64,000 bases of DNA from Actinomadura atramentaria DSM 43919 (GCF_000381885.1 NZ_KB907211.1:539366-603365), one strand, 5' to 3'; shown: positions 9,727 to 19,265, counted from the first letter of the stretch. Notes: a model not told the origin generated them from the letters alone. Program-made: numbers and translations.

Positions 9727-9875
9727 CCGATGCCGGGGCGGCCCGGGGTCAGCCGATCCGGTGAGATCACGACGCGGTCAATCATGCGCGGGAGGGACGC
9801 GGCCATCCGCCGGGAATGTCTACTGTTGAAGGACGTTCCCGGCGTTCCGCCGGGTGCCGACCGGAAGGAAACCCC

Positions 9876-10940
9876 GTGGCGCACAGCAGGCAGGCCGTCC
9901 CGCCGGACGACCCGTACGGGTACGGCGACGGCGACCAGCTCCGCGGCCACGGCCATCCCGGCGGCCCGGGCGACGGGCCCGTCCGGCGGCGCAGGCGGCG
10001 GTGGCCGCGCGTCCTCGGCGTGCTGCTCGTCGTGCTCGTGCTGCTCGTCGTCGGCGGCTACTTCTACCTCGACTCGCGGCTGGAGCGGGAGTCGGTCCTG
10101 GCCGACTACGCGGGCCGCGTCGCGGACACGCCCGGCACCAACTGGCTGATCGTCGGCTCCGACAGCCGCGAGGGCCTGGACGCCAAGGCCCGCAAGGAGC
10201 TGGGGACGGGCCGCGCGACCGGCCGCCGCACGGACTCGATGATGCTGCTGCACTACGGGTCCGGCGGGACGACGCTCGTCAGCCTCCCGCGCGACTCCTA
10301 CCTCCCGATCCCCGGCCACGGCTCCAACAAGCTGAACGCGGCGTTCTCCATCGGCGGGCCGAAGCTGCTGGTCCGGACGGTCGAGCAGGCGACGCACGTC
10401 CACATCGACCACTACGCCGAGATCGGGTTCAGCGGGTTCGTCGGCGTCGTGGACTCCGTCGGCGGCGTCAACATCTGCGTGAAGCAGCGGATGAAGGACC
10501 CCAAGGCCAAGATCGACCTCCAGCCGGGCTGCCAGAATCTCAAGGGCTCCGACGCCCTCGGCTACGTCCGCAGCCGCGCCTACGCCCGCGCCGACCTGGA
10601 GCGCGTGGAGAAGCAGCGGCAGTTCTTCGGCGCGCTGATGAAGAAGGCGACCGGGCCGAGCGTCCTGTTCAACCCGTTCCGCAGCATCCCGATGGCCGTC
10701 CACGCGACCGGCAACTTCCGGGTGGACGACGGCGACCACCTCTACGACCTGGTCCGCATGATGTGGGCGATGCGCGGCGTCAGCGGCGGCGACGGGGCCA
10801 CCGCGACGGTCCCGATCGGCGGCACCGGCCAGAGCGTCGCCGCCGGGCAGTACATCACCTGGGACCGCGCCCGCGCCGGGCGCCTGTTCACCGCCCTCGC
10901 GCAGGACGAGCCGATCCCCGCCGACCTGAAGAGCAAGTAG
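9876..10940 (+). CDS. LytR-CpsA-Psr (LCP) family cell-wall glycopolymer ligase
   Basis: This 354-residue protein has a short cytoplasmic Arg-rich tail, one membrane anchor at about residues 46-64, and an extracellular LCP domain. Diagnostic features are the arginine/aspartate motif TDSMMLLHYG, SLPRDSYLPIPG, KLNAAFSIGGP and the later YVRSRAYARADLERVEKQRQFF block that binds the lipid pyrophosphate. LCP enzymes attach teichoic acid, arabinogalactan or other glycopolymers to peptidoglycan. The GTG at 9876 was preferred because a GGAAGGA site ends 6 bases upstream. The gene appears monocistronic. Confidence 0.9.
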   Translation: MAHSRQAVPPDDPYGYGDGDQLRGHGHPGGPGDGPVRRRRRRWPRVLGVLLVVLVLLVVGGYFYLDSRLERESVLADYAGRVADTPGTNWLIVGSDSREGLDAKARKELGTGRATGRRTDSMMLLHYGSGGTTLVSLPRDSYLPIPGHGSNKLNAAFSIGGPKLLVRTVEQATHVHIDHYAEIGFSGFVGVVDSVGGVNICVKQRMKDPKAKIDLQPGCQNLKGSDALGYVRSRAYARADLERVEKQRQFFGALMKKATGPSVLFNPFRSIPMAVHATGNFRVDDGDHLYDLVRMMWAMRGVSGGDGATATVPIGGTGQSVAAGQYITWDRARAGRLFTALAQDEPIPADLKSK

Positions 10941-10946
10941 CGGGGG

Positions 10947-10981
10947 TTAAACCAGGGGCGCGGGCGGTTAGGTTCGGTTCC
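10947..10981 (+). promoter_or_regulatory. Likely leaderless promoter
   Basis: TAGGTT (10969-10974) lies exactly 7 bases before the ATG at 10982. A -35-like TTAAAC is 16 bases further upstream. No Shine-Dalgarno sequence is present, so the transcript probably begins at or next to the start codon. Confidence 0.55.
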
Positions 10982-11269
10982 ATGCCGGAAGATGCGCCCA
11001 CCGCGGCGGAACTGGACAAGCTGTCGTCGGCCGAACTGCACGACCGGGCCGTCGCCCGCGCCAAGGAGCGGCACGACCTGGGGTTCCTGTGGGAGCTGCT
11101 GCGGGAGATTCCGGCCGCCGCGGCGGCGACCGGCGAGGTGGACCGCGCGGAGTACGACATGTTGCACGTGGTGTCACTTCTGGAGGAGTTCCGCGGGGCG
11201 GGCGACGGCGACCTGGCCGACGCGCTCCGGCCGGTGTATGTGAGCTATCTCACCGAGCACGGTGACTGA
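10982..11269 (+). CDS. Small conserved acidic protein, unknown function
   Basis: This 95-residue soluble protein is predicted to be almost entirely helical and acidic. It contains LSSAELHDRAVARAKERHDLGFLWELLREIP and a C-terminal LADALRPVYVSYL segment. I recognise it only as a small protein of a type common in actinomycetes; no function can be assigned. The start is supported by a TAGGTT box 7 bases upstream and the absence of any ribosome-binding site, meaning leaderless translation. Codon use is normal for the window. Confidence 0.75.
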   Translation: MPEDAPTAAELDKLSSAELHDRAVARAKERHDLGFLWELLREIPAAAAATGEVDRAEYDMLHVVSLLEEFRGAGDGDLADALRPVYVSYLTEHGD

Positions 11270-11431
11270 TTTGTCCCGCCCGACTCGCTGAGCTGCCGCT
11301 TCCCCGCGGCGATCCGGCGCGCGCCCACCCGGCGCGCGAGGTGTCGCCGTGTCTTTACTCTGCGTGGACCTCGCGTACCCGTCCGCTGGGAATTACTCTC
11401 TGTAGGCAAGTCACCGCAGAGGGTGGGGGAC

Positions 11432-11587
11432 GTGAACAAGAAGTACCTGAAATTGGCTGCCATCGCATTTGTCGCGTGGTACGTCATCAGCCGGCCCGAC
11501 GGCGCCGCCAGCCTGGTCAACAGCGGGTTGGGCGGACTCGGCAACGCCGCGGACTCCCTGGCGCAGTTCATGAGCGCCATTCCCTGA
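11432..11587 (+). CDS. Micro-membrane protein A (51 residues)
   Basis: A GTG start behind GGTGGGGG (11421-11428) opens a 51-residue frame ending in TGA at 11585. It begins MNKKYLKLAAIAFVAWYVIS, a lysine-rich start leading into one membrane helix. An amphipathic stretch rich in small residues follows (SLVNSGLGGLGNAADSLAQF). It is clearly paralogous to the gene at 11810 (shared KKY, AIAF, a Ser-x-Pro turn, AA, VN, L-x-NA and a Phe near the end). The pair flanks a hairpin terminator, so each has its own transcript. Function is unknown. The helix plus amphipathic tail would suit a small membrane-associated or assembling peptide. Confidence 0.7.
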   Translation: MNKKYLKLAAIAFVAWYVISRPDGAASLVNSGLGGLGNAADSLAQFMSAIP

Positions 11588-11602
11588 ATTGGCGCCGCCC
11601 GC

Positions 11603-11633
11603 AGGCCCCGCGCTCACGGAGAGTGCGGGGCCT
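11603..11633 (+). terminator. Hairpin terminator after micro-membrane gene A
   Basis: AGGCCCCGC-g-CTC pairs with GAG-t-GCGGGGCCT around a 5-base loop. The core CCCCGCGCTC/GAGTGCGGGG recurs at 63285-63322. Confidence 0.7.
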
Positions 11634-11809
11634 CGCCGTGTCCCCGGCGTGATCGACGCTCCGTGCCCGATCCGTCAAGTCCGGACCGCCGCCGGGCACG
11701 GAGCGCTGACCTTCACGCCACAGTAAAATCGCGCTTTGCGGATCGGAGCAGATGGGCACAATGTGATCGGGTCAGTGTGTCGCTGCGCTACTACGAGGAC
11801 GGCGTACGG

Positions 11810-11977
11810 ATGAAGAAATACGCTCGCTGGGTGGCCATCGCCTTCGTCATCTTCTACCTGCTCAGTTCGCCGAGGGCCGCCGCCGGGGTGGTCAACAACG
11901 CGTTCTCCCAGTTGGCGAACGCGGGCGAGCAGGTGGGCACCTTCGTGACGTCGCTCGGGATGCTGGGCAGCGGCTGA
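11810..11977 (+). CDS. Micro-membrane protein B (55 residues), paralogue of A
   Basis: This is a 55-residue protein with an MKKY start, a single membrane helix (WVAIAFVIFYLL) and a small-residue amphipathic tail (AGVVNNAFSQLANAGEQVGTF). It aligns end to end with the protein at 11432. The ATG at 11810 matches the paralogue start. GAGG at 11795-11798 is a weak, distant ribosome-binding site. The gene lies upstream of glutathione peroxidase, but that gene has its own promoter box. Function is unknown. Confidence 0.7.
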   Translation: MKKYARWVAIAFVIFYLLSSPRAAAGVVNNAFSQLANAGEQVGTFVTSLGMLGSG

Positions 11978-11995
11978 TCGGACGAACCGGTCTTT

Positions 11996-12008
11996 TAGGA
12001 TCGGCCGT
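11996..12008 (+). promoter_or_regulatory. Likely leaderless promoter of the peroxidase gene
   Basis: TAGGAT (11996-12001) is 7 bases before the ATG at 12009, with no Shine-Dalgarno. The spacing matches the other leaderless candidates in this window. Confidence 0.55.
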
Positions 12009-12497
12009 ATGTCTGTCTTCGATGTAGAGATCGGGGGTCTGCGGGGCGGTTCCGCGGACCTCGCGCAGTACCGGGGCAAGGCCGTGCTCGTCGTCAACGT
12101 CGCCTCCAAGTGCGGCCTGACCCCGCAGTACGAGGGGCTCGAACGCCTCCACGAGCGCTACGCCGGGCGCGGCTTCACCGTCCTCGGCGTGCCCTGCAAC
12201 CAGTTCATGGGGCAGGAACCGGGCACCGCCGACGAGATCGCCGAGTTCTGCTCGGCGACCTACGGGGTGACGTTCCCGCTGACCGAGAAGGTGGACGTCA
12301 ACGGCCCCGGCCGCCACCCGCTGTACGGCGAGCTGGTCGGCACCGCCGACGCCGAGGGCCACACCGGCGACATCCGGTGGAACTTCGAGAAGTTCGTCGT
12401 CGGCCCGGACGGCGCGGTCACCGCGCGCTTCGCCCCGCAGACCGAGCCGGAGTCGGCCGAGGTCGTCGCGGCGGTCGAGGCGGCGCTGCCGGAGTGA
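12009..12497 (+). CDS. Glutathione peroxidase-family peroxidase
   Basis: The 162-residue protein carries the GPx fold signatures: [12 protein letters not shown] with the peroxidatic cysteine Cys35 (Cys, not Sec), the [13 protein letters not shown] block with the catalytic Gln, and the RWNFEKF Trp/Asn motif. Actinomycetes lack glutathione, so family knowledge suggests a thioredoxin- or mycothiol-linked reductant. The enzyme detoxifies H2O2 or lipid hydroperoxides in the cytoplasm. The start matches a leaderless promoter. Confidence 0.93.
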   Translation: MSVFDVEIGGLRGGSADLAQYRGKAVLVVNVASKCGLTPQYEGLERLHERYAGRGFTVLGVPCNQFMGQEPGTADEIAEFCSATYGVTFPLTEKVDVNGPGRHPLYGELVGTADAEGHTGDIRWNFEKFVVGPDGAVTARFAPQTEPESAEVVAAVEAALPE

Positions 12498-12526
12498 CGG
12501 GCGGATCGAGCGGCGACGGAGGATTC

Positions 12527-13432
12527 ATGGGCGGCTGGACGGCGGACGACATCCCCGCGCTGGACGGACGGCGCGCGGTCGTCACCGGCGCGAACAGCGG
12601 GATCGGCTTCCCGACCGCGCTGGAACTGGCCCGGCACGGCGCGAGCGTCGTGCTCGCCTGCCGGAGCGCGGAACGCGGCGCGGCCGCGCTCGACCGCATC
12701 CGCAAGGCGCTCCCCGACGCGGACGCGGCCCTCGCGCCGCTCGATCTCGCCGACCTCGCGTCGGTCCGCGCGTTCGCCGACGCGTGGACCGGTCCGCTGG
12801 ACCTGCTGGTGAACAACGCGGGCGTCATGGCGCTCCCGCACCGCACCACCGCCGACGGGTTCGAGATGCAGTTCGGCACCAACCACCTCGGCCACTTCGC
12901 GCTGACCGGCCTGCTGCTGCCGGTCCTGCGCGCGTCCGCCGCGCCGCGCGTCGTGACGGTGACGAGCGGGTTCGCGTGGGCGGGCCGGCTGCGCTGGGAC
13001 GATCTGCAGGGCGAGCGCCGGTACGGCAAGTGGACCGCGTACGCGCAGTCCAAGTTCGCCAACCTGGTGTTCGCCAAGGAACTCGCCCGCCGCTACCCCG
13101 ATGTGCTGAGCGCGGCGGCCCACCCCGGCTACGCCTCGACGAATCTCCAGCAGGCGGGCCCGCGCATGGCGGGCAACGCGCTGATGGACCGGCTCGCGGG
13201 GATCGGCAACGCCGTCATCGGGCAGTCGGCGGCGGGCGGCGCGCTCCCGACGCTGTACGCGGCGACGGCCGCCGACGTGCGGAGCGGCGCGTGCTACGGG
13301 CCGCGCCTGCTGCAACTGCGCGGCGCGCCCGGCCGCGCGCCCATGCCGCCCGGCGCGGACAAGCCCGCGACGGGGCGGCGGCTCTGGGACGTCTCGCGGG
13401 ACCTGACCGGGGTGGCCTACCCGGCGCCCTGA
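12527..13432 (+). CDS. Short-chain dehydrogenase/reductase
   Basis: The 301-residue Rossmann enzyme has TGANSGIG (residues 20-27) for NAD(P) binding, NNAG, a Ser in VTSGFAW and the YAQSK catalytic Tyr/Lys. The length and the [14 protein letters not shown] and [14 protein letters not shown] segments place it with the retinol-dehydrogenase/WWOX-like 'classical' SDRs that are abundant in actinomycetes. The ATG follows GGAGG (12519-12523). The gene lies 30 bases after the peroxidase stop, so co-transcription is possible. Its 3' end overlaps the convergent TetR gene by 16 bases. The substrate is unknown. Confidence 0.92.
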   Translation: MGGWTADDIPALDGRRAVVTGANSGIGFPTALELARHGASVVLACRSAERGAAALDRIRKALPDADAALAPLDLADLASVRAFADAWTGPLDLLVNNAGVMALPHRTTADGFEMQFGTNHLGHFALTGLLLPVLRASAAPRVVTVTSGFAWAGRLRWDDLQGERRYGKWTAYAQSKFANLVFAKELARRYPDVLSAAAHPGYASTNLQQAGPRMAGNALMDRLAGIGNAVIGQSAAGGALPTLYAATAADVRSGACYGPRLLQLRGAPGRAPMPPGADKPATGRRLWDVSRDLTGVAYPAP

Positions 13433-14046
13433 CCCTGGCCGGAACCGGCCGCGGACTCGGCGGCGGCGGCCGGGCCGAGGCCGTGGACGGCCTGCGCGAG
13501 CGCCGCCGCGATGATCGCCTCCCCCCGGCCGGGCGTACGCTGCGCGAGGTCGGCGGCGGCGTCCACGATGCCCTGCACCAGCGCGGCCCGCAGCTCCGGC
13601 TCGGCCGCGCCCGCCGCCGCGAACGCCGCGACCAGCGGCCCCAGCAGTTGCGCGTGCCCGTCGCGGATGCGCTCGCGGGCGGGCTCGGCCAGCGCGTGCT
13701 CGACGAGCGCGACGGCGGCGGCGTGCCGCCCGTCCGTCATGACATCGAGCTGGACCCGGATGTACGCCTCGACCTTCCCGACGAGGTCGGGCGGCCCGGT
13801 CAGCGCGGCCTCGACCAGCGACGCCCAGCGCGGCAGCTCCTCCTCGACGATCGCGGCGACGAGGTCGTCCTTGGAGCGGAAGTACTCGTACAGGCTCGGC
13901 CGCGACAGCCCGACCCGCCGGGCCAGCGACGCCAGCGACAGCGCCTCGATGCCCTCCTCGGCCACCAGGGCGCGGGCCGCGTCCAGGAGGGTCCGCAACT
14001 GGCGGGCGCGGTGCTCGGCCACGGTGCGTTCGCTGATTCTCGGCAC
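13417..14046 (-). CDS. TetR-family transcriptional regulator
   Basis: This 209-residue regulator has a typical N-terminal TetR helix-turn-helix ([20 protein letters not shown], then [17 protein letters not shown]). The C-terminal domain is a variable ligand-binding helical domain rich in Ala and Leu. The GTG start is 4 bases after the stop of the MFS gene, so the two form an operon (MFS then TetR). This is a common layout for an efflux pump and its own repressor. Ligand and operator are not visible. Confidence 0.92.
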   Translation of the reverse strand: MPRISERTVAEHRARQLRTLLDAARALVAEEGIEALSLASLARRVGLSRPSLYEYFRSKDDLVAAIVEEELPRWASLVEAALTGPPDLVGKVEAYIRVQLDVMTDGRHAAAVALVEHALAEPARERIRDGHAQLLGPLVAAFAAAGAAEPELRAALVQGIVDAAADLAQRTPGRGEAIIAAALAQAVHGLGPAAAAESAAGSGQGQGAG

Positions 14047-14050
14047 CGGG

Positions 14051-15298
14051 TCATTCTACGTTCGCCGCCCCGGCGGCCCGACGGCGTTTGGCGGCGGCCA
14101 GCGCCCTGGCCGTCGCGAGCACCAGCGCGCACGCCCCGGCGGCGAGGGCCCCGTAGGACAGGGCGGTGACGACGAGCCCGGCGAGCACGCCCGCGACGGC
14201 CGCGCCGCCGCTCATCAGCAGGTCCGACAGGCCCTGCGCGGCGGGCCGCTCGGCGCGCGGCACGGCCTCGGTGAGCAGCGCCGACCCGGCGACCAGCCCG
14301 AACGACCAGCCGACGCCGAGCAGGACGAGCGCGACCGTCAGCCGCCCCACCCGGTGCGGGCCGGACACGGCGGCGAGCGCCGTCGCGGCGGCCAGCAGCC
14401 CGGACCCGGCGAGCAGCACCGGGACGGCCCCGAACCGGTCGGCGAGCCGCCCGGGCAGCGGCGACAGCGCGTACATGCCCGCGATGTGCAGGCTGATGAC
14501 GACGCCGACGACCGTGAGCGTCGCGTGCCCGTGGCGCAGGTGGACGGGCGTCATCGTCATCACCGCGACCATCACCGCGTGGCTGACGACGACGGCCCCG
14601 ACCGCGACCCGCGCGCGCGGCCGGGCGCGCAGCACGGCCCAGCCGCCACCGGACCGCGGCGGCTTCGCGCGCGCCGCGTCCGGCCGCGCCAGCGGGTCGG
14701 GCCGGAGCAGCGCGAACACCCCCAGGGCGGCCAGCGCGAACGCCGCCGCCGACAGCGCGTACGGTCCCGCCCACGCGGCGAGGCCCGCCCGCCGGCCCAG
14801 GTCGTCGGCGGGCCGCGCGAGGTTCGGCCCCGCGACCGACCCGACCGTCGTCGCCCACACCACGACCGACAGGTCGCGGGCGGTGCGGCCGGGCGGCGAC
14901 AGGTCGGTGGCGGCGTACCGGGCCGCGAGGCCGCCCGCCGTCCCGCCGCCGGTGAGGAACAGCCCGAGCAGCAGCAGCGGCGCGCTCGCCAGGCCCGCCG
15001 CCGCGAGCGCGACGAGCGCTCCGGCGGCGGCGGACCCGTAGCCGAGGACGAGCGCCGCCCGCCGGCCCCGCCGCGCGGACGCGCGCGCCAGCGGCACGGC
15101 GAGCGCGGCCGCGCCGGTCACGGCGCTGGTCTGCGCCAGGCCGCCGACGGCGTCCGAGCCCGACAGCGCGGCCGCCGCGAGCGAGCTGATCGCGACGCCG
15201 GTCGCGACGCCGACGCCGCCGAGCACCTGCGTGCCGGTGAGGACGGCCAGCACGCGGCGCCGCGCGGCCCCGGCGGGCGGCTCGTCGGGAAGGGCCAC
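14051..15298 (-). CDS. MFS transporter
   Basis: The 415-residue integral membrane protein has about 12 hydrophobic helices. Its A-motif-like loops (ARASARRGRRAAL after TM2 and GRLADRFGAVP in the second half) are characteristic of major facilitator drug:H+ antiporters. It is the first gene of an operon with the TetR regulator just downstream, which points to a regulated exporter. The GTG at 15298 is preceded by a weak purine tract. A TAAGAT box further upstream could be the -10 element. The substrate cannot be predicted. Confidence 0.88.
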   Translation of the reverse strand: MALPDEPPAGAARRRVLAVLTGTQVLGGVGVATGVAISSLAAAALSGSDAVGGLAQTSAVTGAAALAVPLARASARRGRRAALVLGYGSAAAGALVALAAAGLASAPLLLLGLFLTGGGTAGGLAARYAATDLSPPGRTARDLSVVVWATTVGSVAGPNLARPADDLGRRAGLAAWAGPYALSAAAFALAALGVFALLRPDPLARPDAARAKPPRSGGGWAVLRARPRARVAVGAVVVSHAVMVAVMTMTPVHLRHGHATLTVVGVVISLHIAGMYALSPLPGRLADRFGAVPVLLAGSGLLAAATALAAVSGPHRVGRLTVALVLLGVGWSFGLVAGSALLTEAVPRAERPAAQGLSDLLMSGGAAVAGVLAGLVVTALSYGALAAGACALVLATARALAAAKRRRAAGAANVE

Positions 15299-15349
15299 GG
15301 AAGATCCTGCCTGGTCGGGGGGAAACGGGCATACGGATCTTAGGGGTGG

Positions 15350-17899
15350 CTATCCGGCGGTGAACGCGCGGTGCAGCCGGGCGGCCTCGCGGACGAGCCG
15401 CGTCGCGCCGCCGCGTCCCGCGACCTCCGCGAGCGCGGGCACGTCGGCGCGGTGCCCGGCGGTCTCGGCGATCCGCGACGCGAGGGTGAGCAGGTCCGGC
15501 AGGCCGTGCGGCGCGCGCGTCCCGCGCGGCGGCAGCAGGCCGGGCAGCGCGGCGGCGACGGCGTCCGCGACCTGGCGGTGCGCGCCCGCGTCGGCGGCCT
15601 GGCCGAGGGCCTCGGCCGCGCGGCCGACCTTGAGCAGGCCCTGCCCGGCGAGCGCGGCGACGGCCGCGCCGAGGCCCGCCGCGTCGAGGGCGTCGCGGGC
15701 GGCGAGGACGAGCAGCGCGTCCACGGCGACCGCGCGGTCGGCGGGGGCCGCCGCGCCGAGCCCGTACGCCAGGACCGCCGCCGTGGCCGGGCCGGGCGGC
15801 CCGTCCGCCGCCGCGAGCGGGCCGAGCAGGTTCCGGTCGTCCCATCCGTGCCGCGCCCACCGGAAGACGTGCGGGAGCAGGTGCGCGGCGGCGACCTCGC
15901 GGTGGTGGGGGAAGACCGCGGGCCAGGAGCGCAGGTCGTCCGCGCCGGACTCGGTCGGCCAGTACCGGCGCTGCGGGAGCGCCGCGACGCGGACCAGGTC
16001 CTCGGGGAGGCCGTCCGCCGCCAGTTCGACGCGGCCGAGGATTCGGGGGCCGGCCCCGTCGAGGTCGCTGGACGGCGTCTCCACCCCGCAGGTGACGACG
16101 GGCGCGTCGAACCACGCGCCCGCGCCGGGCAGCAGCGACTCGGCGAGGTCGGCGGCGGCGCGCGGCAGCCGCAGCACGGCCTGGAGGACGTCCGCCCGGC
16201 CCGGCTCCGCGCCCGCCGCGCGCAGCGCCGCGAGCCGGTCGCGCAGGACGTCCGGGTCGAGCGCGCCGGACGCCTCCGTCGGCGTCGCCAGCAGCACCGG
16301 CACCCGGCCGACGAGATGCGCGACCTCGCGCAGCCGCCACGCGGCGAACCGGCGCGGGCCGGGCGCCTCGTGCCGCCGGAACTCGCCGTGCGCTTTGGCG
16401 TGCCCGGTGCGCGTACCGTCGCCGAGGACGGCCAGCACCGCCGCGAACGTCCACGACGCGCCGAAGCCGTACCGCTCAAGCTGCTCGTAGGGCGCGTACC
16501 CGGCGTCGAGGAGGGCGGCGCGCATCGCGTCCCGGTCCCGCCAGGACCACGCGACGAGGTCCGCGAGCACGCGTTCCTCCAGGTCCCAGCCCTCGTTGAT
16601 CGCCGCGTGCGCGGTGTCCGCCGCCGACGCGTACGGCTCGGGCGCTCGCTTCGGGACGTACGCGGACAGTTCCGGGAACGGCACCGGCGGCAGCGCCTCG
16701 ACCGGCCCGTACGCCGCCGCGACCCGCTCCCGCAGCGCCCCGGGCAGCGCGGCGGCGGCCTCCCTGACGTGCGCGCGGACGTCGTCGGACGCGTGCGCCG
16801 CGTGCCGCACCGCGCACGCCGCCGCCTTCTCCTGGACGTCCAGCGCCTCGGAGAGGAACGCGGCCGTGACCGCGCGCAGCGTCCCGTCCGCCCGGCGGCG
16901 CGCCGTGGAGTTCAGCCAGCCCAGCGCCGACTTGACGAGCGTCTTCTCCGGCCGGAACAGCAGCGCGTCCGCCGCCTCGCCGAACCCGGCCGCGTCCAGC
17001 CCGCCCGCCGCGTCCAGCGCGCGGACCGCCGCGAACGCCCGCGCCGCCACCGTGCCGTGCGCGGCGGGCAGCAGCCGCAGGTAGTCGCGCAGCCGCGCCG
17101 CGACCTCCGCGTCGGACGGGTCGAGCGCGTCGTGCAGCCGCAGGAACCACCGCAGCTCGCCGGGGCGGCCGCCGCGCAGGAACCGGCCGAGGCAGCCGTC
17201 GAGCAGCGCCGCGCGTTCGATCTCGCCCGTCCTCGCCCGCGCGGTGAGGACGTCGATCCACGACTCCTGCTCGCAGTCCGCGAGCCCGACCCAGCGGCGC
17301 GTCGTGCGGCCCTCGTCCCAGGTCAGGTGCAGCCCGGCCTCGTCCACCTCGAACAGGCGGGGGAGGAGCGCGGGGAGGAACGGGTCGGTGGACGGGCGCG
17401 TCGAGGTGATCAGCCAGCCGTGGACGAACCCGTCGCCGTCCGGCGGCGCGGCACCGGCGGCGAGGGTCAGTTCGGCGGCCGTCCGCCAGCGGGCGAGCAT
17501 CGTCATCTGGTCGTCGCGCCAGCGCAGCCGCCCGGCGACGCGCGCCGCGACGTCCGCCCGCCACGCGGCGGACCGGTGCTCGGTCGCCGCGACGACCAGC
17601 CGCGCGTACTCGCGCTCGGACATGCCCGCGTCGGAGAGGTCGCCCCGGCACAGCCACGTCGCGGCGGCGGACGCGCCGGGCAGGCAGCCGACCCCGGCCA
17701 GCAGCAGCGCGTCGGCGCGGGCGGCGTCGCGGTGCCACGGCAGCCACTCGCCGCGGACGGCCTTCGCCTTCTTCAGCAGGCCGGGCAGGGCGCGGGCGAC
17801 CTCGCGGCGGTCGTCGTCGCCGAGCTTGGCGACGAGCGCGACGACGCGTTCGGCGTCGCCCTTGATGATCGCGGCGCGCGTCTCGTCCCAGGCGGTCAT
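15350..17899 (-). CDS. DUF6493-type large helical-repeat protein
   Basis: This 849-residue cytoplasmic protein begins MTAWDETRAAIIKGDAERV and continues with repeated Ala/Leu-rich helices, like HEAT or ARM solenoids. It has conserved HGWLITSTRPSTDPFLPALL and YFGFGASW-like segments. I recognise it as the DUF6493 type that pairs with SWIM zinc-finger proteins in actinomycetes; its biochemical role is unknown. The ATG overlaps the SWIM stop by 4 bases (ATGA), so the two proteins are probably made together and may interact. The frame runs open further upstream, but GC skew and coupling favour this start. Confidence 0.82.
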   Translation of the reverse strand: MTAWDETRAAIIKGDAERVVALVAKLGDDDRREVARALPGLLKKAKAVRGEWLPWHRDAARADALLLAGVGCLPGASAAATWLCRGDLSDAGMSEREYARLVVAATEHRSAAWRADVAARVAGRLRWRDDQMTMLARWRTAAELTLAAGAAPPDGDGFVHGWLITSTRPSTDPFLPALLPRLFEVDEAGLHLTWDEGRTTRRWVGLADCEQESWIDVLTARARTGEIERAALLDGCLGRFLRGGRPGELRWFLRLHDALDPSDAEVAARLRDYLRLLPAAHGTVAARAFAAVRALDAAGGLDAAGFGEAADALLFRPEKTLVKSALGWLNSTARRRADGTLRAVTAAFLSEALDVQEKAAACAVRHAAHASDDVRAHVREAAAALPGALRERVAAAYGPVEALPPVPFPELSAYVPKRAPEPYASAADTAHAAINEGWDLEERVLADLVAWSWRDRDAMRAALLDAGYAPYEQLERYGFGASWTFAAVLAVLGDGTRTGHAKAHGEFRRHEAPGPRRFAAWRLREVAHLVGRVPVLLATPTEASGALDPDVLRDRLAALRAAGAEPGRADVLQAVLRLPRAAADLAESLLPGAGAWFDAPVVTCGVETPSSDLDGAGPRILGRVELAADGLPEDLVRVAALPQRRYWPTESGADDLRSWPAVFPHHREVAAAHLLPHVFRWARHGWDDRNLLGPLAAADGPPGPATAAVLAYGLGAAAPADRAVAVDALLVLAARDALDAAGLGAAVAALAGQGLLKVGRAAEALGQAADAGAHRQVADAVAAALPGLLPPRGTRAPHGLPDLLTLASRIAETAGHRADVPALAEVAGRGGATRLVREAARLHRAFTAG

Positions 17900-19227
17900 C
17901 GGGTCTCCTCCCGTCCGGCGAGCGCGGCGGCGAGGATGTGGCGGCACGGCCCCCGCCCGCCCCGGTATCTCGCCCACCACTCGCATGTGCAGGACGCGCC
18001 GCCCGCCGCGACGCGGTGGTCGCGGCCCGTGCCGGGGACGGCCGCCGACCCGTCCGCGTCGAACCGGACCTCGGCGGCGAGGTCCCGCGCGGCGCGCAGG
18101 CGCGGGTTCAGCTCCGTCACCCGCGCCGCGTCGTAGGGCAGTTCGCGGTGGAAGCAGGCGGCCTCGGCGGCGTCGAACCCGACGCGGCCCGCCGCGCCGA
18201 GGCACGCCAGCGCCGCGCGGACGCGGTCGACCGGGAGGCCGGACCGGTCGGCGAGGCCGACGGGGTCGATCCGGGGCTCGAAGGACAGCAGGCCGCCGAC
18301 CAGTTCGGCGTCGTCGGCGGCGCGGTCGGCGTCGGCCCCGGCGAGCGCGGCGAGCACCGCGCCCTCGCCGGAGAAGCCCCGGTGCGTCGCCGGGGACACC
18401 GACAGGACGTACCGCATCCCCGGCAACTCCAGCTCCCAGACGCTCGCGACCGGGCCGTCCGGCGCGGGCGGCCCGTAGACGCGCAGCGCCGTCGCGAACC
18501 GCAGCAGCGGCAGCATCGTGCGCAGCCGCTCCGGCCCGGCCAGATGGACCGCGCCCGGCTGCGGCTGCGCGGCCGGGCGCAGCGTCCGGCCCGCCGGGAC
18601 GAACCACAGCGAACCGCCCGTCCGCAGCGACCGCAGGAACCGCACCGCGTCCGGGCCGCGCAGCTCCGCGCGCGGATCGAACCCCGCCGTGATCACCTGC
18701 ACCTCGGCGAACCCGCGCAGCCACCGCTCGGGCAGCGGCACCTTCCGCTCGACGGTCGCGCCGTCGCCCGTGGTGACGACGACCTCGGCGCCGCCGACCG
18801 CCAGGTGCAGCGGGTCGTCGCCGCCGACGCGGGCCAGCGCCTCCCGCAGCGGCGCGTTGACGTCGATGTTGGTCGTGCCGAGGTCGTGGACGTCGCCGTC
18901 CAGCGCGGCGGGCAGCAGGTCGAGCCGCGCGTGGACGCCGCCGCAGCCGGAGAACGACTCCAGCCGCAGCCGGTCCCCGTTGCAGGTGATCACCGGATCG
19001 CGGGACGCGCCGCCGGGCCGGTGGTACCGCGTCCGGGCGACCTCCGCGACGCCGAGCAGCGCCGCCGCCGCGGGCGCGGGCCGCGTCACGACGCCGCTGA
19101 AGAAGTGCGGCCGCGCGGCCGTCCCCGCCCGCGTCCGCCCGCCGGACGTCGCGAGCCCGAGCCGCCCGTCCGCCATCCCCGACGGACCCGCGTACGAATA
19201 CCCCTGGACCGGGGCCGTGATCGACAT
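17896..19227 (-). CDS. SWIM zinc-finger protein
   Basis: The 443-residue protein ends with a SWIM motif, CTCEWWARYRGGRGPCRH (CxC...CxH), which is a zinc-binding module for nucleic-acid or protein contacts. The rest is alpha/beta with no recognised catalytic site. The start at 19227 (MSITAPVQ) is preferred over an in-frame ATG 30 bases upstream. The minus strand carries TACGGT exactly 7 bases before it, and family members begin with this TAPVQ-Y segment. It heads the SWIM-DUF6493 pair. Confidence 0.85.
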   Translation of the reverse strand: MSITAPVQGYSYAGPSGMADGRLGLATSGGRTRAGTAARPHFFSGVVTRPAPAAAALLGVAEVARTRYHRPGGASRDPVITCNGDRLRLESFSGCGGVHARLDLLPAALDGDVHDLGTTNIDVNAPLREALARVGGDDPLHLAVGGAEVVVTTGDGATVERKVPLPERWLRGFAEVQVITAGFDPRAELRGPDAVRFLRSLRTGGSLWFVPAGRTLRPAAQPQPGAVHLAGPERLRTMLPLLRFATALRVYGPPAPDGPVASVWELELPGMRYVLSVSPATHRGFSGEGAVLAALAGADADRAADDAELVGGLLSFEPRIDPVGLADRSGLPVDRVRAALACLGAAGRVGFDAAEAACFHRELPYDAARVTELNPRLRAARDLAAEVRFDADGSAAVPGTGRDHRVAAGGASCTCEWWARYRGGRGPCRHILAAALAGREETR

Positions 19228-19240
19228 GCCGGACACCGTA
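19228..19240 (-). promoter_or_regulatory. Likely leaderless promoter of the SWIM operon
   Basis: On the minus strand TACGGT (19240-19235) is followed by 7 bases and then the ATG at 19227. The upstream in-frame ATG would lie on the 5' side of this box. Confidence 0.5.
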
Positions 19241-19265
19241 GACGGCGCGCCCGACATTCATCCCG

